Assembly: GCA_026390815.1 (NCBI GenBank)
Contig: JAPLFH010000049.1
Span: 1-64,000 of the forward strand
Length of the DNA stretch: 64,000 bases
Direction: 5' to 3'
Origin: Ignavibacteriales bacterium
GTDB taxonomy: Bacteria; Bacteroidota; Ignavibacteria; Ignavibacteriales; SURF-24
This document shows positions 55,114 through 64,000 of this stretch, piece after piece. A program made the position numbers and the translations under genes. Each line of letters begins with the position of its first letter. Within the stretch, counting starts at the first letter, position 1. Under the pieces are notes generated by a model. The model did not search any database. It saw only the letters and a program-made list of their open reading frames with translations, and was not told the DNA's origin.

Positions 55114-56274
55114 ATGAAAATATTTAAATTGATTTTTAAAAATGCACAACGTCATAAGCTTCGTACTCTCTTAACAATCCTTGGAATAGCCATTGCAGTT
55201 ATTGCATTTGGATTATTAAGAACTGTAGTTACAGCCTGGAATGTAGGTGTAGAAGCTTCTTCTGCCAACAGGATGATTACTCGTCAGGCAGTTTCGTTCA
55301 TCTTCCCGTTACCTTATGCTTATCTGGATAAAATAAAACAAGTACCTGGGATTGAAACGGTATCTTATGCTAATTGGTTTGGCGGAGTTTACAAGGATAA
55401 AAACCAGTTCTTTGCCCGTATGGCTGTTGATGCTGAAACGATGTTTGAAGTGTACCCTGAATTCCTTTTATCCAAACAGGAATTGGAAACATTTAAGAAG
55501 GAAAGAAACTCTTGTATAGTTGGGCGCGATATTGCAAAGCAGTATAATTTTAAAATCGGTTCTATAATAACGCTTGAAGGCGACATATTCCCCGGCAGAT
55601 GGGATTTTGTAGTTAGAGGAATTTATCAGCCGCGTGATAAAACTACCGATGCAACTCAAATGTTTTTTCACTGGCAGTATATTGATGAAAGGATGAAACA
55701 AGAATCACCTGCAAGAGCCGGTGATGTTGGATGGTATATTCTTAAAATAAAAGATCCTTCTCAGTCCGGAAGAATTTCCAACGAGATTGATGCTCTTTTC
55801 AAAAATTCCACTGCTGAAACTAAAACTGAAACTGAAAGAGCATTTGCACAGGGATTTATGGGTGCAGTCAGTTCAATTATTACTGCAATGAATGTTATGT
55901 CATTTGTAATTATTGGAATTATAATGCTGGTACTTGGCAACACAATGATAATGGCTGCACGAGAAAGAACAAGAGAATATGCGGTATTTAAAACTTTGGG
56001 ATTTAACGCCAAGCATATTATCGGATTAATTCTTGGTGAGTCACTTTTAATTTCAGCTCTTGGCGGCGGTGTTGGATTATTATTTACTTTTCCAATAATC
56101 ACTGGTTTCGAAGCTAATATACCAAAAGGATTTTTTCCGGTTTTTCAGATTGAACCAATTACTGTCATCCTTGCTGGTTCATCTGCTTTATTGATTGGAA
56201 TTCTTGCTTCAATATTCCCAATTCAAAGAGCACTTACAACAAAAATTGTTGATGGATTCCGGCACGTTGGATAA
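55114..56274 (+). CDS. FtsX/MacB-type ABC permease 1
   Basis: 386-residue permease: one N-terminal membrane helix (about 17-38), a large periplasmic domain (about 45-270) and three C-terminal helices (about 275-380), the FtsX/MacB plan. AARERTREYAVFKTLGFNAKHIIGLIL is the typical coupling loop. Paired with the next permease (389 residues), with which it shares the topology but little sequence, it may form a heterodimer. Located eight bases after the ATPase gene. Confidence 0.9.
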   Translation: MKIFKLIFKNAQRHKLRTLLTILGIAIAVIAFGLLRTVVTAWNVGVEASSANRMITRQAVSFIFPLPYAYLDKIKQVPGIETVSYANWFGGVYKDKNQFFARMAVDAETMFEVYPEFLLSKQELETFKKERNSCIVGRDIAKQYNFKIGSIITLEGDIFPGRWDFVVRGIYQPRDKTTDATQMFFHWQYIDERMKQESPARAGDVGWYILKIKDPSQSGRISNEIDALFKNSTAETKTETERAFAQGFMGAVSSIITAMNVMSFVIIGIIMLVLGNTMIMAARERTREYAVFKTLGFNAKHIIGLILGESLLISALGGGVGLLFTFPIITGFEANIPKGFFPVFQIEPITVILAGSSALLIGILASIFPIQRALTTKIVDGFRHVG

Positions 56275-56436
56275 AACTTGAAGTACGAAATTCTAAACAC
56301 TAAATAGGAAAAATTATAAAGTTTAGTTTTGAGATTTTATTTTGACATTTGCAATTGTTTAGGATTTAGTGATTAGAATTTAGGATTTAACAAAATGAAT
56401 AAAGAGAAATAAGATTTTGAAAAATTTGGAGCTTGA
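56275..56436. repeat. Spacer with taggattta words
   Basis: The 162 bases between the two permeases contain several variants of ttaggattta and gattagaattta (56359-56390) and look like degenerate short repeats. No gene or hairpin with a T-run is seen. Confidence 0.45.
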
Positions 56437-57606
56437 ATGAAGATTCCTTTAAAATATTCAATTCGTAATTTTAAAACTCGTAAGCTTACAACTGGAATTA
56501 CGGTTGTTGGTATTATGCTGGTAGTTTTTGTTTTCGCAGCTGTTTTAATGATGGCTTACGGTATTCAAAAAACTTTGATTGCGACTGGAGCTAAGGACAA
56601 TGTGATTGTAACACGTAAAGCTTCTAATGGAGAAATAAGTAGCATAATTGAAGGTGAAACGCAGAATGTAATACGAACGTTGCCGCATATTGCAAAATCG
56701 CCAGATGGAAAGCAGATTATTTCTGCTGAGCCGGTTGTTGTTATCAACTTAGATAAATTTAAAGGCGGGTTAAGCAACATTACTGTTCGCGGAGTTTCGG
56801 AACCAGTTACACTTCTTCGTCCAAATGTTAAACTAATTGATGGCAGGATGTTTAAGTTTGGTGTTAAGGAATTGATTGTGGGTGAATCAATCTCCAAGCG
56901 ATTTAAAGGTGCACAGATAGGAAGCCAGGTTCGATTTGCAGGAGATCAGTGGACTGTAGTTGGTATTTTTTCTTCAGATGGAAGCGGGTTCGATTCAGAA
57001 ATTTGGGGCGATGCTCTTCAACTCCTTAGCTCCTTTAACCGTGGTAGTGCTGTCTCCACACTAACTTTAAAATTAGACAAAGAAGAAAATTTTGAAAACT
57101 TTAGAAGCGCTTTTATAGCTGATAGAAGACTTCAGCAATTTGAACCAAAGGTTGAACGAAAATTTTTTGAAGAACAATCTGAATTTATGGCAACATTCAT
57201 AAGAATTCTGGGAATTTTCATTACCATAATTTTTAGCTTTGGTTCAATCATTGGAGCAATGATTACAATGTATGCTTCGGTAGCAAACAGAACCGTAGAA
57301 ATTGGTACGCTCCGCTCTTTAGGTTTCAAAAGAAGAAGCATACTTGCAGCCTTCCTAATGGAATCATTTGCCATTGCTCTACTTGGTGGAGTATTGGGAT
57401 TAATTTTAGCATCGTTGCTACAATTCTTCTCAATATCCACACTTAATTTTCAATCATTTTCCGAATTGGAATTTAAATTTGCGCTTTCGCCATCTATTAT
57501 AATTTCATCCTTGATCTTTTCAATCTTTATGGGATTTCTTGGCGGCTTCCTGCCGTCTGTTCGTGCAGCAAGAATGAATATTGTAAATGCTTTACGCGAA
57601 GGATAA
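56437..57606 (+). CDS. FtsX/MacB-type ABC permease 2
   Basis: 389 residues, with the same topology as the preceding permease: N-terminal helix, periplasmic domain of about 230 residues (with EPVVVINLDKFKGGLSNITVRG and VGESISKRFKG typical of MacB_PCD) and three C-terminal helices. The coupling loop SVANRTVEIGTLRSLGFKRRSILAAFL is intact. It completes the efflux operon; a terminator follows. Confidence 0.91.
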   Translation: MKIPLKYSIRNFKTRKLTTGITVVGIMLVVFVFAAVLMMAYGIQKTLIATGAKDNVIVTRKASNGEISSIIEGETQNVIRTLPHIAKSPDGKQIISAEPVVVINLDKFKGGLSNITVRGVSEPVTLLRPNVKLIDGRMFKFGVKELIVGESISKRFKGAQIGSQVRFAGDQWTVVGIFSSDGSGFDSEIWGDALQLLSSFNRGSAVSTLTLKLDKEENFENFRSAFIADRRLQQFEPKVERKFFEEQSEFMATFIRILGIFITIIFSFGSIIGAMITMYASVANRTVEIGTLRSLGFKRRSILAAFLMESFAIALLGGVLGLILASLLQFFSISTLNFQSFSELEFKFALSPSIIISSLIFSIFMGFLGGFLPSVRAARMNIVNALREG

Positions 57607-57638
57607 CGAAATGTATGATGGTTGATGGAATTTTTATT

Positions 57639-57666
57639 GCCCCGACTTTTTTTGCCGGGGTTTTTT
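57639..57666 (+). terminator. Intrinsic terminator after the efflux operon
   Basis: Five GC pairs, ccccg (57640-57644) with cggg g (57656-57660), a loop of actttttttgc and a downstream run of six T (57661-57666). Marks the end of the efflux operon. Confidence 0.8.
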
Positions 57667-57862
57667 ATATCTGGTAAATCTTTTCTTATGCTAAAAAATG
57701 CCCACAATTATTAGAATCTTTTTTTCACACTTAATGATTTCATCTCCTCTGATTCTGATCCTTTATAGATACTTTAGGGTAAATTTGCTAAGTTAGTAAC
57801 GATCAAAAGATGATATTAACAGTTTAACTCAATGTTCCAAGAACTAAACTTCCAGGTATAAA

Positions 57863-60800
57863 ATGCCGAATAAAAAAAAATCTTTCCCTCCAATTGTTAT
57901 TCTTGATGAAAGCAATTCAAATGATTATCAACCAGTTTATGAATTTCATATTTCCCGGTATTCAAGAAAGAAATATGATTTTGCTGAATTGTTGTTTTCT
58001 ACTAATGGCAATGTAGTTTTCGCTAACTTTCAGGCAGCAAGACAATTTGCTTTTAAGCTGAATGAAAAGAGGGAACCTGGAAATATGGTTAGAGTAGGGC
58101 AGGTTAATGCTATGGGATTGTTAGATGAAATTTATCATTATGTTTTACGCCAGTATGAAATACAGGTTAACCCGGATGTTTTTAAACGGGCAATAAATTA
58201 TGTTAATAAGAATCTTGGCGAAGAGAAAGTAAAGAATGCATTACTAAGTTTCATTGAGTTATTTCCGTCTGTAAATGTTTATAATGGCAAGGAGCATCCG
58301 GTTGATTACCTTTCCGGTAATACAAATGAAAAATCGAACTACGAAATTACCCTGGAAGAAATGATCCTGCTTTATTTTGCCAACTTTAATCCGGCTAATA
58401 ATCTTTTAAAAGAATTGTTTGATGATTCTCAGCTTCAGGTTCAAACAGTTTATAATGAGCTAATTGTTAATCTTGATAAATTTTTTCAGAATGAAAAACC
58501 ATTTGGACCAGAAAATCAATTTATTTTTGATCTGCTAAAAACTCCCATATTAAAGAATCCAGAAAGTTTAGAAGAACAATTAAAGTTTGTTGCTGAGCGC
58601 TGGGCTATAATACTCGATGAGAAATTTTTAAAAAAGATTTTATCCGGAATGGATTTAATTAAGGAAGATAAACGGTTCGATATGTTTGGCGGTGGTGGTG
58701 CCCCCACTGTTGTTCCAAAATATAAAGGTAAAGTAGATGAAAGTGATATTCTTGGTTTAGGTAAAAGTGGATTTAAGTATGGAGACACTAGTCATCTTTC
58801 TTATCTTGAACCGGAAAGGTTTACTCCGGATATCCACTGGATGCCGCAGGTGGTTCTGCTTGCAAAGAATGTTTATGTCTGGCTCGATCAGCTTTCTAAA
58901 AAATATGAAAGATTGATCGCAAGACTTGATCAAATTCCTGATGCTGAACTTGATATTATTGCACAGTGGAATTTTACCGGGTTGTGGCTTATTGGTTTGT
59001 GGGAAAGAAGCAAAGCTTCACAAAAAATAAAACAGATAATGGGAAATCAGGATGCAGTTCCATCTGCATATTCGCTTTATGATTATGTAATTGCAAATGA
59101 TCTTGGCGGTGAAGATGCGTTCCGTGATTTAGATAAACGTTGCAGGCAGCATGGAATAAGGCTTGCAAGCGATATGGTTCCTAATCATATGGGAATTTTT
59201 TCTAAATGGATTATCGAGCGCCCACACTATTTTGTACAATCACCTTATCCTCCTTTCCCAAATTATAAATTTACAAGTCACGATTTATCGGATGATCCAA
59301 ACGTTCAACTTAGAATTGAAGATGGTTATTGGAACCGGACAGATGCAGCGGTTGTTTTTCAGCGGATTGATAACCGAAGCGGTGAAGTGAGTTACATTTA
59401 TCATGGTAACGATGGAACGAATATGCCATGGAATGATACTGCTCAGCTTGATATGCTTAAAGCGGAAGTACGTGAAGCAGTTATCCAAACAATCTTTCAT
59501 GTGGCACGCAAAACTCAAATCATCCGCTTTGATGCTGCAATGACTCTTGCAAAAATCCACTTTCAACGTTTATGGTATCCACAGCCCGGGACTGGCGGCG
59601 ATATTCCTTCCCGAGCTGATCACGCATTAACCAGGGACGAATTCGATTCATTCTTTCCAAAAGAATTCTGGCGAGAAGTTGTTGATCGTATTAATGATGA
59701 AATGCCAGACACACTTCTACTCGCTGAAGCTTTCTGGTTGATGGAAGGATACTTCGTCCGCACGCTGGGAATGCACCGTGTTTACAACAGTGCTTTTATG
59801 CATATGATGATGAAGGAAGAAAACGCCAAATACCGCGATGTAATTTCTAACACACTGGAATTCAATCCGGAAATTCTTAAACGCTATGTAAGTTTTATGA
59901 GCAATCCAGATGAGGAAACCGCAATAAAACAATTTGGTACGGATGATAAATATTTTGGTGTTGCTACATTGTTAGTAACTCTGCCGGGACTTCCGATGTT
60001 TGGACACGGACAGATTGAAGGTTATACCGAAAAGTATGGAATGGAATATCGCCGGGCTTATTATAATGAACATCCAAACGATTGGCTTGTGAACAGGCAT
60101 AAACGCGAAATCTTTCCGTTGATGAGAAAACGGTATATCTTCAGTCAGGTTACTGATTTTTGGTTCTATGATTTCTTCGATCAGAATGGAAATGTAAATG
60201 AAAACGTATTTGCTTATTCAAACAGGTATGGTAACGATAGGGCTTTAGTTATCTACAATAATAAATTTGATGAAACAAAAGGATGGATAAAAAACTCTAC
60301 CGGTAAAGCTGTGGGAACAGGAGTTGGAGATGAGAAGAGAATTGAATATACCAACCTTGCGAGCGCTTTAAGTGTAAATCCCGCTGATAATTTCTATTAC
60401 ATTTTCAAAGAGCATATTTCGGAACTTGAGTTTATCCGCTCTGGAAAAGAGATTACTGAAAACGGTTTTTATTTCGAGCTTCAGGCGTTTAAGTACCAGG
60501 TGTTTATGGAATTTAGGGAAGTGTATGATTCCACCGGTGAATATGAAAATTTAAAAAATCAGCTTGGTGGAAATGGAATTCCAAACATTGAACAGTTAAA
60601 ACTGGAAATAAAACTTCAACCAATCCATGATGCTTATGCAAATATTTTTGATAAAGTCTTATTCGATTCCATCGATGCATATCTTAGAGAAGAGAGAATT
60701 GAAGATTTTAGCGGCAAGGAAAAATTTGTTACCAACCGTTATCAATATTTTCTTGGACAAATTAAAGGATGGTACAATCTGAAAATTGATTCGCTACAAT

Positions 60801-61555
60801 TAACCGATGAATTCAGAAAAGGTGTTTATTCAATAAAAGATTTAAATGATTTGTTAGAGAAAGAAGATTTTGAAATTGAGGAAAGTGAAGTTTTATCCGC
60901 AGAATTCCGTAAATCAATTTTAATAAGCCGTACTTCAAACTATCATCAAAACCTGCTCCTTTATTTGGTTTGGCTTTCAATAAACTATCTTGGAAAATTG
61001 TTTGATGAAAAAGAGTACGGAATAAAAAGTCTGGAGATAGCGGATGACCTGCTGTTGTATTATCCAATCCGTGATATTCTGCACCGGCTAGGGAGAAGTG
61101 AATTTGAAATAGATAAAGAAATAACTTTGCTTAAGCTGTTAACAAAATTTAATGCCGAAATAATAAATGTAAGCGAAATGCATTTTGATTTGATAAACAA
61201 AGCTAAAGCATTCCTGCCGGACACAACCGCTACTAAACGATTAAGCAATAAAGAAACAATAATTCTAACTGAGCTACTGAATGATTTTGATGTTCGTGAT
61301 TTTCTTGGAGTAAACAAGCACGAAGGAATTTGGTATTACAGCAAAGAAAATTTTGAGGAATTGTTAGATTGGCTTTTAACGCTGGAAGCAGTTAGCTACA
61401 TTGAAAAGGTAAAAGACAAAACTGTTGATAACAAAGAACTAATTAACTTTCTGAAAGATATTTTCCATCTGAACAAAACTCTTAAGGAAATCTCTTTGCA
61501 GAGCGGCTACAAGCTTGAGGATTTGAAAGACAATATAAGCAAGGCAGCAAGTTAA
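57863..61555 (+). CDS. Large GH13-type alpha-amylase family protein
   Basis: 1230 residues, no signal peptide. The catalytic (beta/alpha)8 barrel lies in the middle: region I DMVPNH (Asp437, His442), region II IRFDAAM with nucleophile Asp557, region III LLAEAFW with acid/base Glu622, and region IV SNPDEET with Asp683. In region IV the usual His before the Asp is Pro (NPD, not NHD). About 310 N-terminal and 500 C-terminal residues are mostly helical and do not match a domain I can name. Likely an intracellular alpha-glucan hydrolase or transferase. It stands alone, after the efflux operon terminator; no glycogen genes are adjacent. Confidence 0.88.
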   Translation: MPNKKKSFPPIVILDESNSNDYQPVYEFHISRYSRKKYDFAELLFSTNGNVVFANFQAARQFAFKLNEKREPGNMVRVGQVNAMGLLDEIYHYVLRQYEIQVNPDVFKRAINYVNKNLGEEKVKNALLSFIELFPSVNVYNGKEHPVDYLSGNTNEKSNYEITLEEMILLYFANFNPANNLLKELFDDSQLQVQTVYNELIVNLDKFFQNEKPFGPENQFIFDLLKTPILKNPESLEEQLKFVAERWAIILDEKFLKKILSGMDLIKEDKRFDMFGGGGAPTVVPKYKGKVDESDILGLGKSGFKYGDTSHLSYLEPERFTPDIHWMPQVVLLAKNVYVWLDQLSKKYERLIARLDQIPDAELDIIAQWNFTGLWLIGLWERSKASQKIKQIMGNQDAVPSAYSLYDYVIANDLGGEDAFRDLDKRCRQHGIRLASDMVPNHMGIFSKWIIERPHYFVQSPYPPFPNYKFTSHDLSDDPNVQLRIEDGYWNRTDAAVVFQRIDNRSGEVSYIYHGNDGTNMPWNDTAQLDMLKAEVREAVIQTIFHVARKTQIIRFDAAMTLAKIHFQRLWYPQPGTGGDIPSRADHALTRDEFDSFFPKEFWREVVDRINDEMPDTLLLAEAFWLMEGYFVRTLGMHRVYNSAFMHMMMKEENAKYRDVISNTLEFNPEILKRYVSFMSNPDEETAIKQFGTDDKYFGVATLLVTLPGLPMFGHGQIEGYTEKYGMEYRRAYYNEHPNDWLVNRHKREIFPLMRKRYIFSQVTDFWFYDFFDQNGNVNENVFAYSNRYGNDRALVIYNNKFDETKGWIKNSTGKAVGTGVGDEKRIEYTNLASALSVNPADNFYYIFKEHISELEFIRSGKEITENGFYFELQAFKYQVFMEFREVYDSTGEYENLKNQLGGNGIPNIEQLKLEIKLQPIHDAYANIFDKVLFDSIDAYLREERIEDFSGKEKFVTNRYQYFLGQIKGWYNLKIDSLQLTDEFRKGVYSIKDLNDLLEKEDFEIEESEVLSAEFRKSILISRTSNYHQNLLLYLVWLSINYLGKLFDEKEYGIKSLEIADDLLLYYPIRDILHRLGRSEFEIDKEITLLKLLTKFNAEIINVSEMHFDLINKAKAFLPDTTATKRLSNKETIILTELLNDFDVRDFLGVNKHEGIWYYSKENFEELLDWLLTLEAVSYIEKVKDKTVDNKELINFLKDIFHLNKTLKEISLQSGYKLEDLKDNISKAAS

Positions 61556-61615
61556 ATTTTAGTGTCAGGCATTTTGGTTAAAATCTAAAAATGTTTTTAT
61601 AAAACAGGGGTTACT

Positions 61616-63625
61616 ATGAAAAGAATATTTGTATTTATAATTTTTGTAAACATTGTTAGCATTACAAATGCACAATGGTTTTGGCAAAACCCATTACCAC
61701 AAGGAAATGAACTTTACAGTATAAAATTTATTTCGTCAACAGTTGGCTGGACTGTTGGTGAGGTTGGCACAATTCTCAGAACCACAGACAGTGGAACGAC
61801 TTGGGCTTTACAATCAAGCGGAACCACAGAAACTTTGCATGATGTCTCCTTTACCGATGCGAATAATGGGACGGCTGTAGGTTGGGCAGGTACAATTATT
61901 AGAACCACAAACGGCGGCACGACCTGGCAAGCACAATCAAGCGGGACTGCAAACTATTTTTATGGTGTATCCTTTACGGATACAAATAATGGGACGGCTG
62001 TAGGTTTTGGTTGGAATGGAACAGCTTGGGTCGGTATAATTCTAAGAACGACAGATGGAGGAACAACATGGACTTCACAAACAATTGAAACAAAAAACGT
62101 TTTGAATGATATCTCTTTTACCGATGCAAATAATGGAACGGCTGTTGGTGATGGAGGCATAATCCTCAGAACAACTAACGGTGGAACAACATGGCAAACA
62201 CAAACAAGCGGTACAGCAGAAGATTTGATTGACGTATCCTTTACTGATGCAAATAACGGTACAGCTATTAGCCGTAGCACAATCCACAGAACAACAGATG
62301 GAGGAACAACATGGAAAGTTCAATCAAGCGGAACAACTTTGAGTTTGCATGCCGTCTCTTTTTCCGACTCAAACTACGGAACAGTTGTTGGCGATTACGG
62401 TACAATTTTTAGAACTACCAACGGGGGAACAACTTGGTTGTCACAATCAAGCGGAATAGGTATGTATTTTTTGGGTGTTTCCTTTACCGATGCAAATAAC
62501 GGAACGGCGGTAGGTGGTTCTGGTACTATTCTCAGAACAACAGACGGCGGAACAACTTGGACTTTACAAACAGTCGGAACCACAAAAACTTTGTATGATG
62601 TCTCCTTTACCGATGCGAATAATGGGACGGCTGTTGGTACTGGTACTATTCTCAGAACAACAAATGGCGGAACAACCTGGGCTTTACAATCAAGCGGAGC
62701 AACAAACTATTTGAGCGGTGTCTCTTTTACCGATGCAAATAATGGAATGGCTGTTGGTGGTTCTGGTACTATTCTCAGAACAACAAATGGCGGAACAACC
62801 TGGACTTCACAATCAAGCGGAACAACAGAATGGTTGAATAGTGTCTCTTTTACTGATGCAAATAATGGGACGGCTGTTGGTGATGGCAGTACAATACTCA
62901 GAACGACAGATGGAGGAACAACCTGGACTTCACAATCAAGCGGGACAACTGCATGGTTAAATGGTGTTTTCTTTACCGATGTAAATAATGGGACTGCTGT
63001 TGGTGCAAGAGGTACAATACTTAGAACAACAAACGGTGGAATTACTTGGCAGGCACAATCAAGCGGATCAATAGGCATGTTATATAGCGTATCATTTACA
63101 GATATGAATAATGGAACAGCTGTTGGTAGTAATGGCGAATGGACTTTATTTCCGCCGACAATCCTTAGAACAACAAACGGTGGAAAAAGCTGGCAAGCGC
63201 AACCAAGTGGAACAAGTGACGCTTTGTATGGTGTTTGTTTTATTGATGCAAACAACGGTACTGCTGTTGGAGGGGGTGGCCAAATCCTAAGAACCACAAA
63301 CGGAGGTGTTACTTTTATTACAGAAGATAATAACAACACTAAACCGCAAGAATTTTTGCTACAACAAAATTATCCAAATCCGTTTAACCCGAGTACAAAA
63401 ATAAAATACACAGCCCCACCCAACCTCCCCCAAGGGGTGGCTTTAGTTACACTAAAAGTATTTGATCTTTTAGGTAGAGAAGTTGAAACATTAGTTAATG
63501 AAGAAAAACCAGCAGGAAATTATGAAGTGGAATTTGTTGGTAATAATATTGCAAGCGGTATTTATTTTTATCAATTAAAAACAGATAATTTTATCCAAAC
63601 TAAAAAGATGATTTTGTTAAGATAG
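61616..63625 (+). CDS. T9SS-exported protein with 13 Ycf48/BNR-like repeats
   Basis: 669 residues: signal peptide (1-19, cleaved after TNA), then 13 repeats of about 41-48 residues with the core SFTDANNGTAVG, GTILRTT(N/D)GGTTW, QSSGTT, covering about 25-580; they predict one or two photosystem-assembly Ycf48-type propellers. The last 85 residues are a T9SS type-A sorting domain: NYPNPFNPSTKIKY, LKVFDLLGREVETLVNE, SGIYFYQL and KKMILLR. Within this domain APPNLPQGVA comes from a palindromic repeat. Adhesive or surface structural role is likely; no catalytic motif. Confidence 0.92.
   Translation: MKRIFVFIIFVNIVSITNAQWFWQNPLPQGNELYSIKFISSTVGWTVGEVGTILRTTDSGTTWALQSSGTTETLHDVSFTDANNGTAVGWAGTIIRTTNGGTTWQAQSSGTANYFYGVSFTDTNNGTAVGFGWNGTAWVGIILRTTDGGTTWTSQTIETKNVLNDISFTDANNGTAVGDGGIILRTTNGGTTWQTQTSGTAEDLIDVSFTDANNGTAISRSTIHRTTDGGTTWKVQSSGTTLSLHAVSFSDSNYGTVVGDYGTIFRTTNGGTTWLSQSSGIGMYFLGVSFTDANNGTAVGGSGTILRTTDGGTTWTLQTVGTTKTLYDVSFTDANNGTAVGTGTILRTTNGGTTWALQSSGATNYLSGVSFTDANNGMAVGGSGTILRTTNGGTTWTSQSSGTTEWLNSVSFTDANNGTAVGDGSTILRTTDGGTTWTSQSSGTTAWLNGVFFTDVNNGTAVGARGTILRTTNGGITWQAQSSGSIGMLYSVSFTDMNNGTAVGSNGEWTLFPPTILRTTNGGKSWQAQPSGTSDALYGVCFIDANNGTAVGGGGQILRTTNGGVTFITEDNNNTKPQEFLLQQNYPNPFNPSTKIKYTAPPNLPQGVALVTLKVFDLLGREVETLVNEEKPAGNYEVEFVGNNIASGIYFYQLKTDNFIQTKKMILLR
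63412..63442. repeat. Palindromic repeat inside the T9SS sorting domain coding sequence
   Basis: About 31 GC-rich bases, beginning agccccaccc and ending aggggtggct, form an eight-pair stem (agcc and accc with gggt and ggct, with a two-base bulge) and add about ten residues (APPNLPQGVA) between KIKYT and LVTLKVFD, where other sorting domains are continuous. It resembles dispersed cccc...gggg palindromes that insert in frame. Confidence 0.7.
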
Positions 63626-63687
63626 AATTTTTTCTCGGCTGTCAAGGAACGCCATTATACCACAAAAAGGAAATATTCTGGTGTTGA

Positions 63688-63727
63688 TATATTGTGCTAA
63701 ATATTGTACGTTTATCTGCACAATATA
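63688..63727. promoter_or_regulatory. Inverted repeat ahead of the Phd-type gene, candidate operator
   Basis: tatattgtgc (63688-63697) is repeated inverted as gcacaatata (63718-63727), a perfect 10-base match with a 20-base spacer that contains a further half-site-like tattgtac. It lies 15 bases before the start codon of a Phd/YefM-like antitoxin, where autoregulatory operators of such systems are normally found. Confidence 0.6.
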
Positions 63728-63742
63728 AAATTTGGAGTATTT

Positions 63743-64000
63743 ATGTACAGAATACAATTAGATAAAGATATTCAACCTCTTTCTGAGTTTCGTTCAAAAG
63801 TTGCTTTTTATTTTGACAAAGTTAAAAAAACTAAGAGACCATTAATTATTACTCAAAATGGCAAGAGTGCCGCAATATTGTTGGATGTTTCTGAATATGA
63901 AGCAATGATTGATAAAATTGAAGTTTTGGAAGACATCAAATTAGCCGAAGGACAAATTAATAATGGTCTGCAAATCTCTCATCTGGCAGTTAAGAAAAGA
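63743..64000 (+). CDS. Phd/YefM-family antitoxin, cut by the window end
   Basis: The first 86 codons of an open frame running off the window. It starts MYRIQLDKDIQPLSEFRSKV and continues RPLIITQNGKSAAILLDVSEYEAMIDKI, the classical Phd/YefM pattern. These proteins bind their own promoter and neutralise a toxin, usually RelE/ParE- or Doc-type, encoded just downstream. The toxin would lie outside the window. A ggag six bases ahead supports the start; the operator-like palindrome just upstream fits autoregulation. Confidence 0.85.
   Translation, partial: MYRIQLDKDIQPLSEFRSKVAFYFDKVKKTKRPLIITQNGKSAAILLDVSEYEAMIDKIEVLEDIKLAEGQINNGLQISHLAVKKR

Noticed and set aside
61714-63339. Long antisense frames rich in Val, Pro and Ser opposite the repeat protein
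   Set aside because: They are mirror images of the 13 repeats on the plus strand; no start signals or domain features.

Overview
The window is an ordinary chromosomal stretch of a low-GC, Gram-negative bacterium of the FCB group, most likely a member of Ignavibacteria (Bacteroidota/Chlorobi side). This rests on several signs: a type IX secretion C-terminal signal containing NYPNPFNPST, a second exported propeller protein with a C-terminal sorting-like domain, many small lipoproteins (DUF1684-like, DUF4296-like), a menaquinone-type UbiE/MenG, a RecQ with a long insert before its zinc site, cytoplasmic multi-PAS histidine kinases, and the interspersed short palindromic repeats common in Bacteroidota genomes. 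No rRNA, tRNA, CRISPR array, phage or complete insertion sequence was seen. The genus cannot be fixed from the sequence alone.

Layout. 1-0.73 kb: no convincing gene. 0.7-3.9 kb (+): CMD-family protein, amidohydrolase of the MTA/SAH deaminase type, RdgB, lipoprotein. 3.9-6.8 kb: UbiE, PAP2 enzyme and RsmA on minus, with a small duplicated four-cysteine protein on plus. 6.9-8.3 kb (+): exported protein and ROK sugar kinase. 8.4-14.9 kb (-): tandem array of large PAS histidine kinases, two intact and a decayed C-terminal piece of a third. 15-24.3 kb: ABC-F ATPase, propeller/sorting-domain protein, two glycosyltransferases, then a crp-PHP-ribH cluster. 24.6-28.4 kb (+): gap, a strong terminator, pgk, rhomboid protease, lipoprotein. 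28.4-35.1 kb: recQ (-), a two-gene ABC exporter (+), 3-hydroxyacyl-CoA dehydrogenase and acetate kinase (+). 35.2-40.6 kb (-): exported protein, TSUP permease, PBP4-type peptidase, GH20 hexosaminidase. 40.9-43.5 kb (+): SDR with altered catalytic residues and a COG2509-like flavoprotein. 43.6-51.2 kb (-): lipoprotein, RHH protein, tyrA, aroF, DUF1684 lipoprotein, mutS, HEPN and MNT. 51.5-57.6 kb: OmpA-like protein (-) and a MacAB-type efflux operon (+). 57.9-64 kb (+): a 1230-residue GH13 protein, a 13-repeat T9SS-exported protein, and a Phd-type antitoxin cut by the window end.

How genes work together. gap and pgk are adjacent glycolytic steps; 3-hydroxyacyl-CoA dehydrogenase and acetate kinase fit acyl-CoA fermentation; the GH20 enzyme, PBP4 peptidase and neighbours fit cell-wall or glycan turnover; aroF and tyrA are both in tyrosine synthesis; HlyD adaptor, ATPase and two FtsX-type permeases form one efflux system.

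I found no clearly new multi-gene system. The best leads are (i) the tandem kinase array, with a dead third copy and three PAS repeats of exactly 390 bp; (ii) the 108-residue protein with two copies of C-x2-C-x8-C-x7-C; (iii) two places where a short palindromic repeat sits in frame inside a coding sequence (GH20 enzyme and T9SS sorting domain); (iv) intergenic micro-repeat islands; (v) a terminator only 38 bases ahead of pgk; and (vi) an MNT-HEPN pair abutting mutS.
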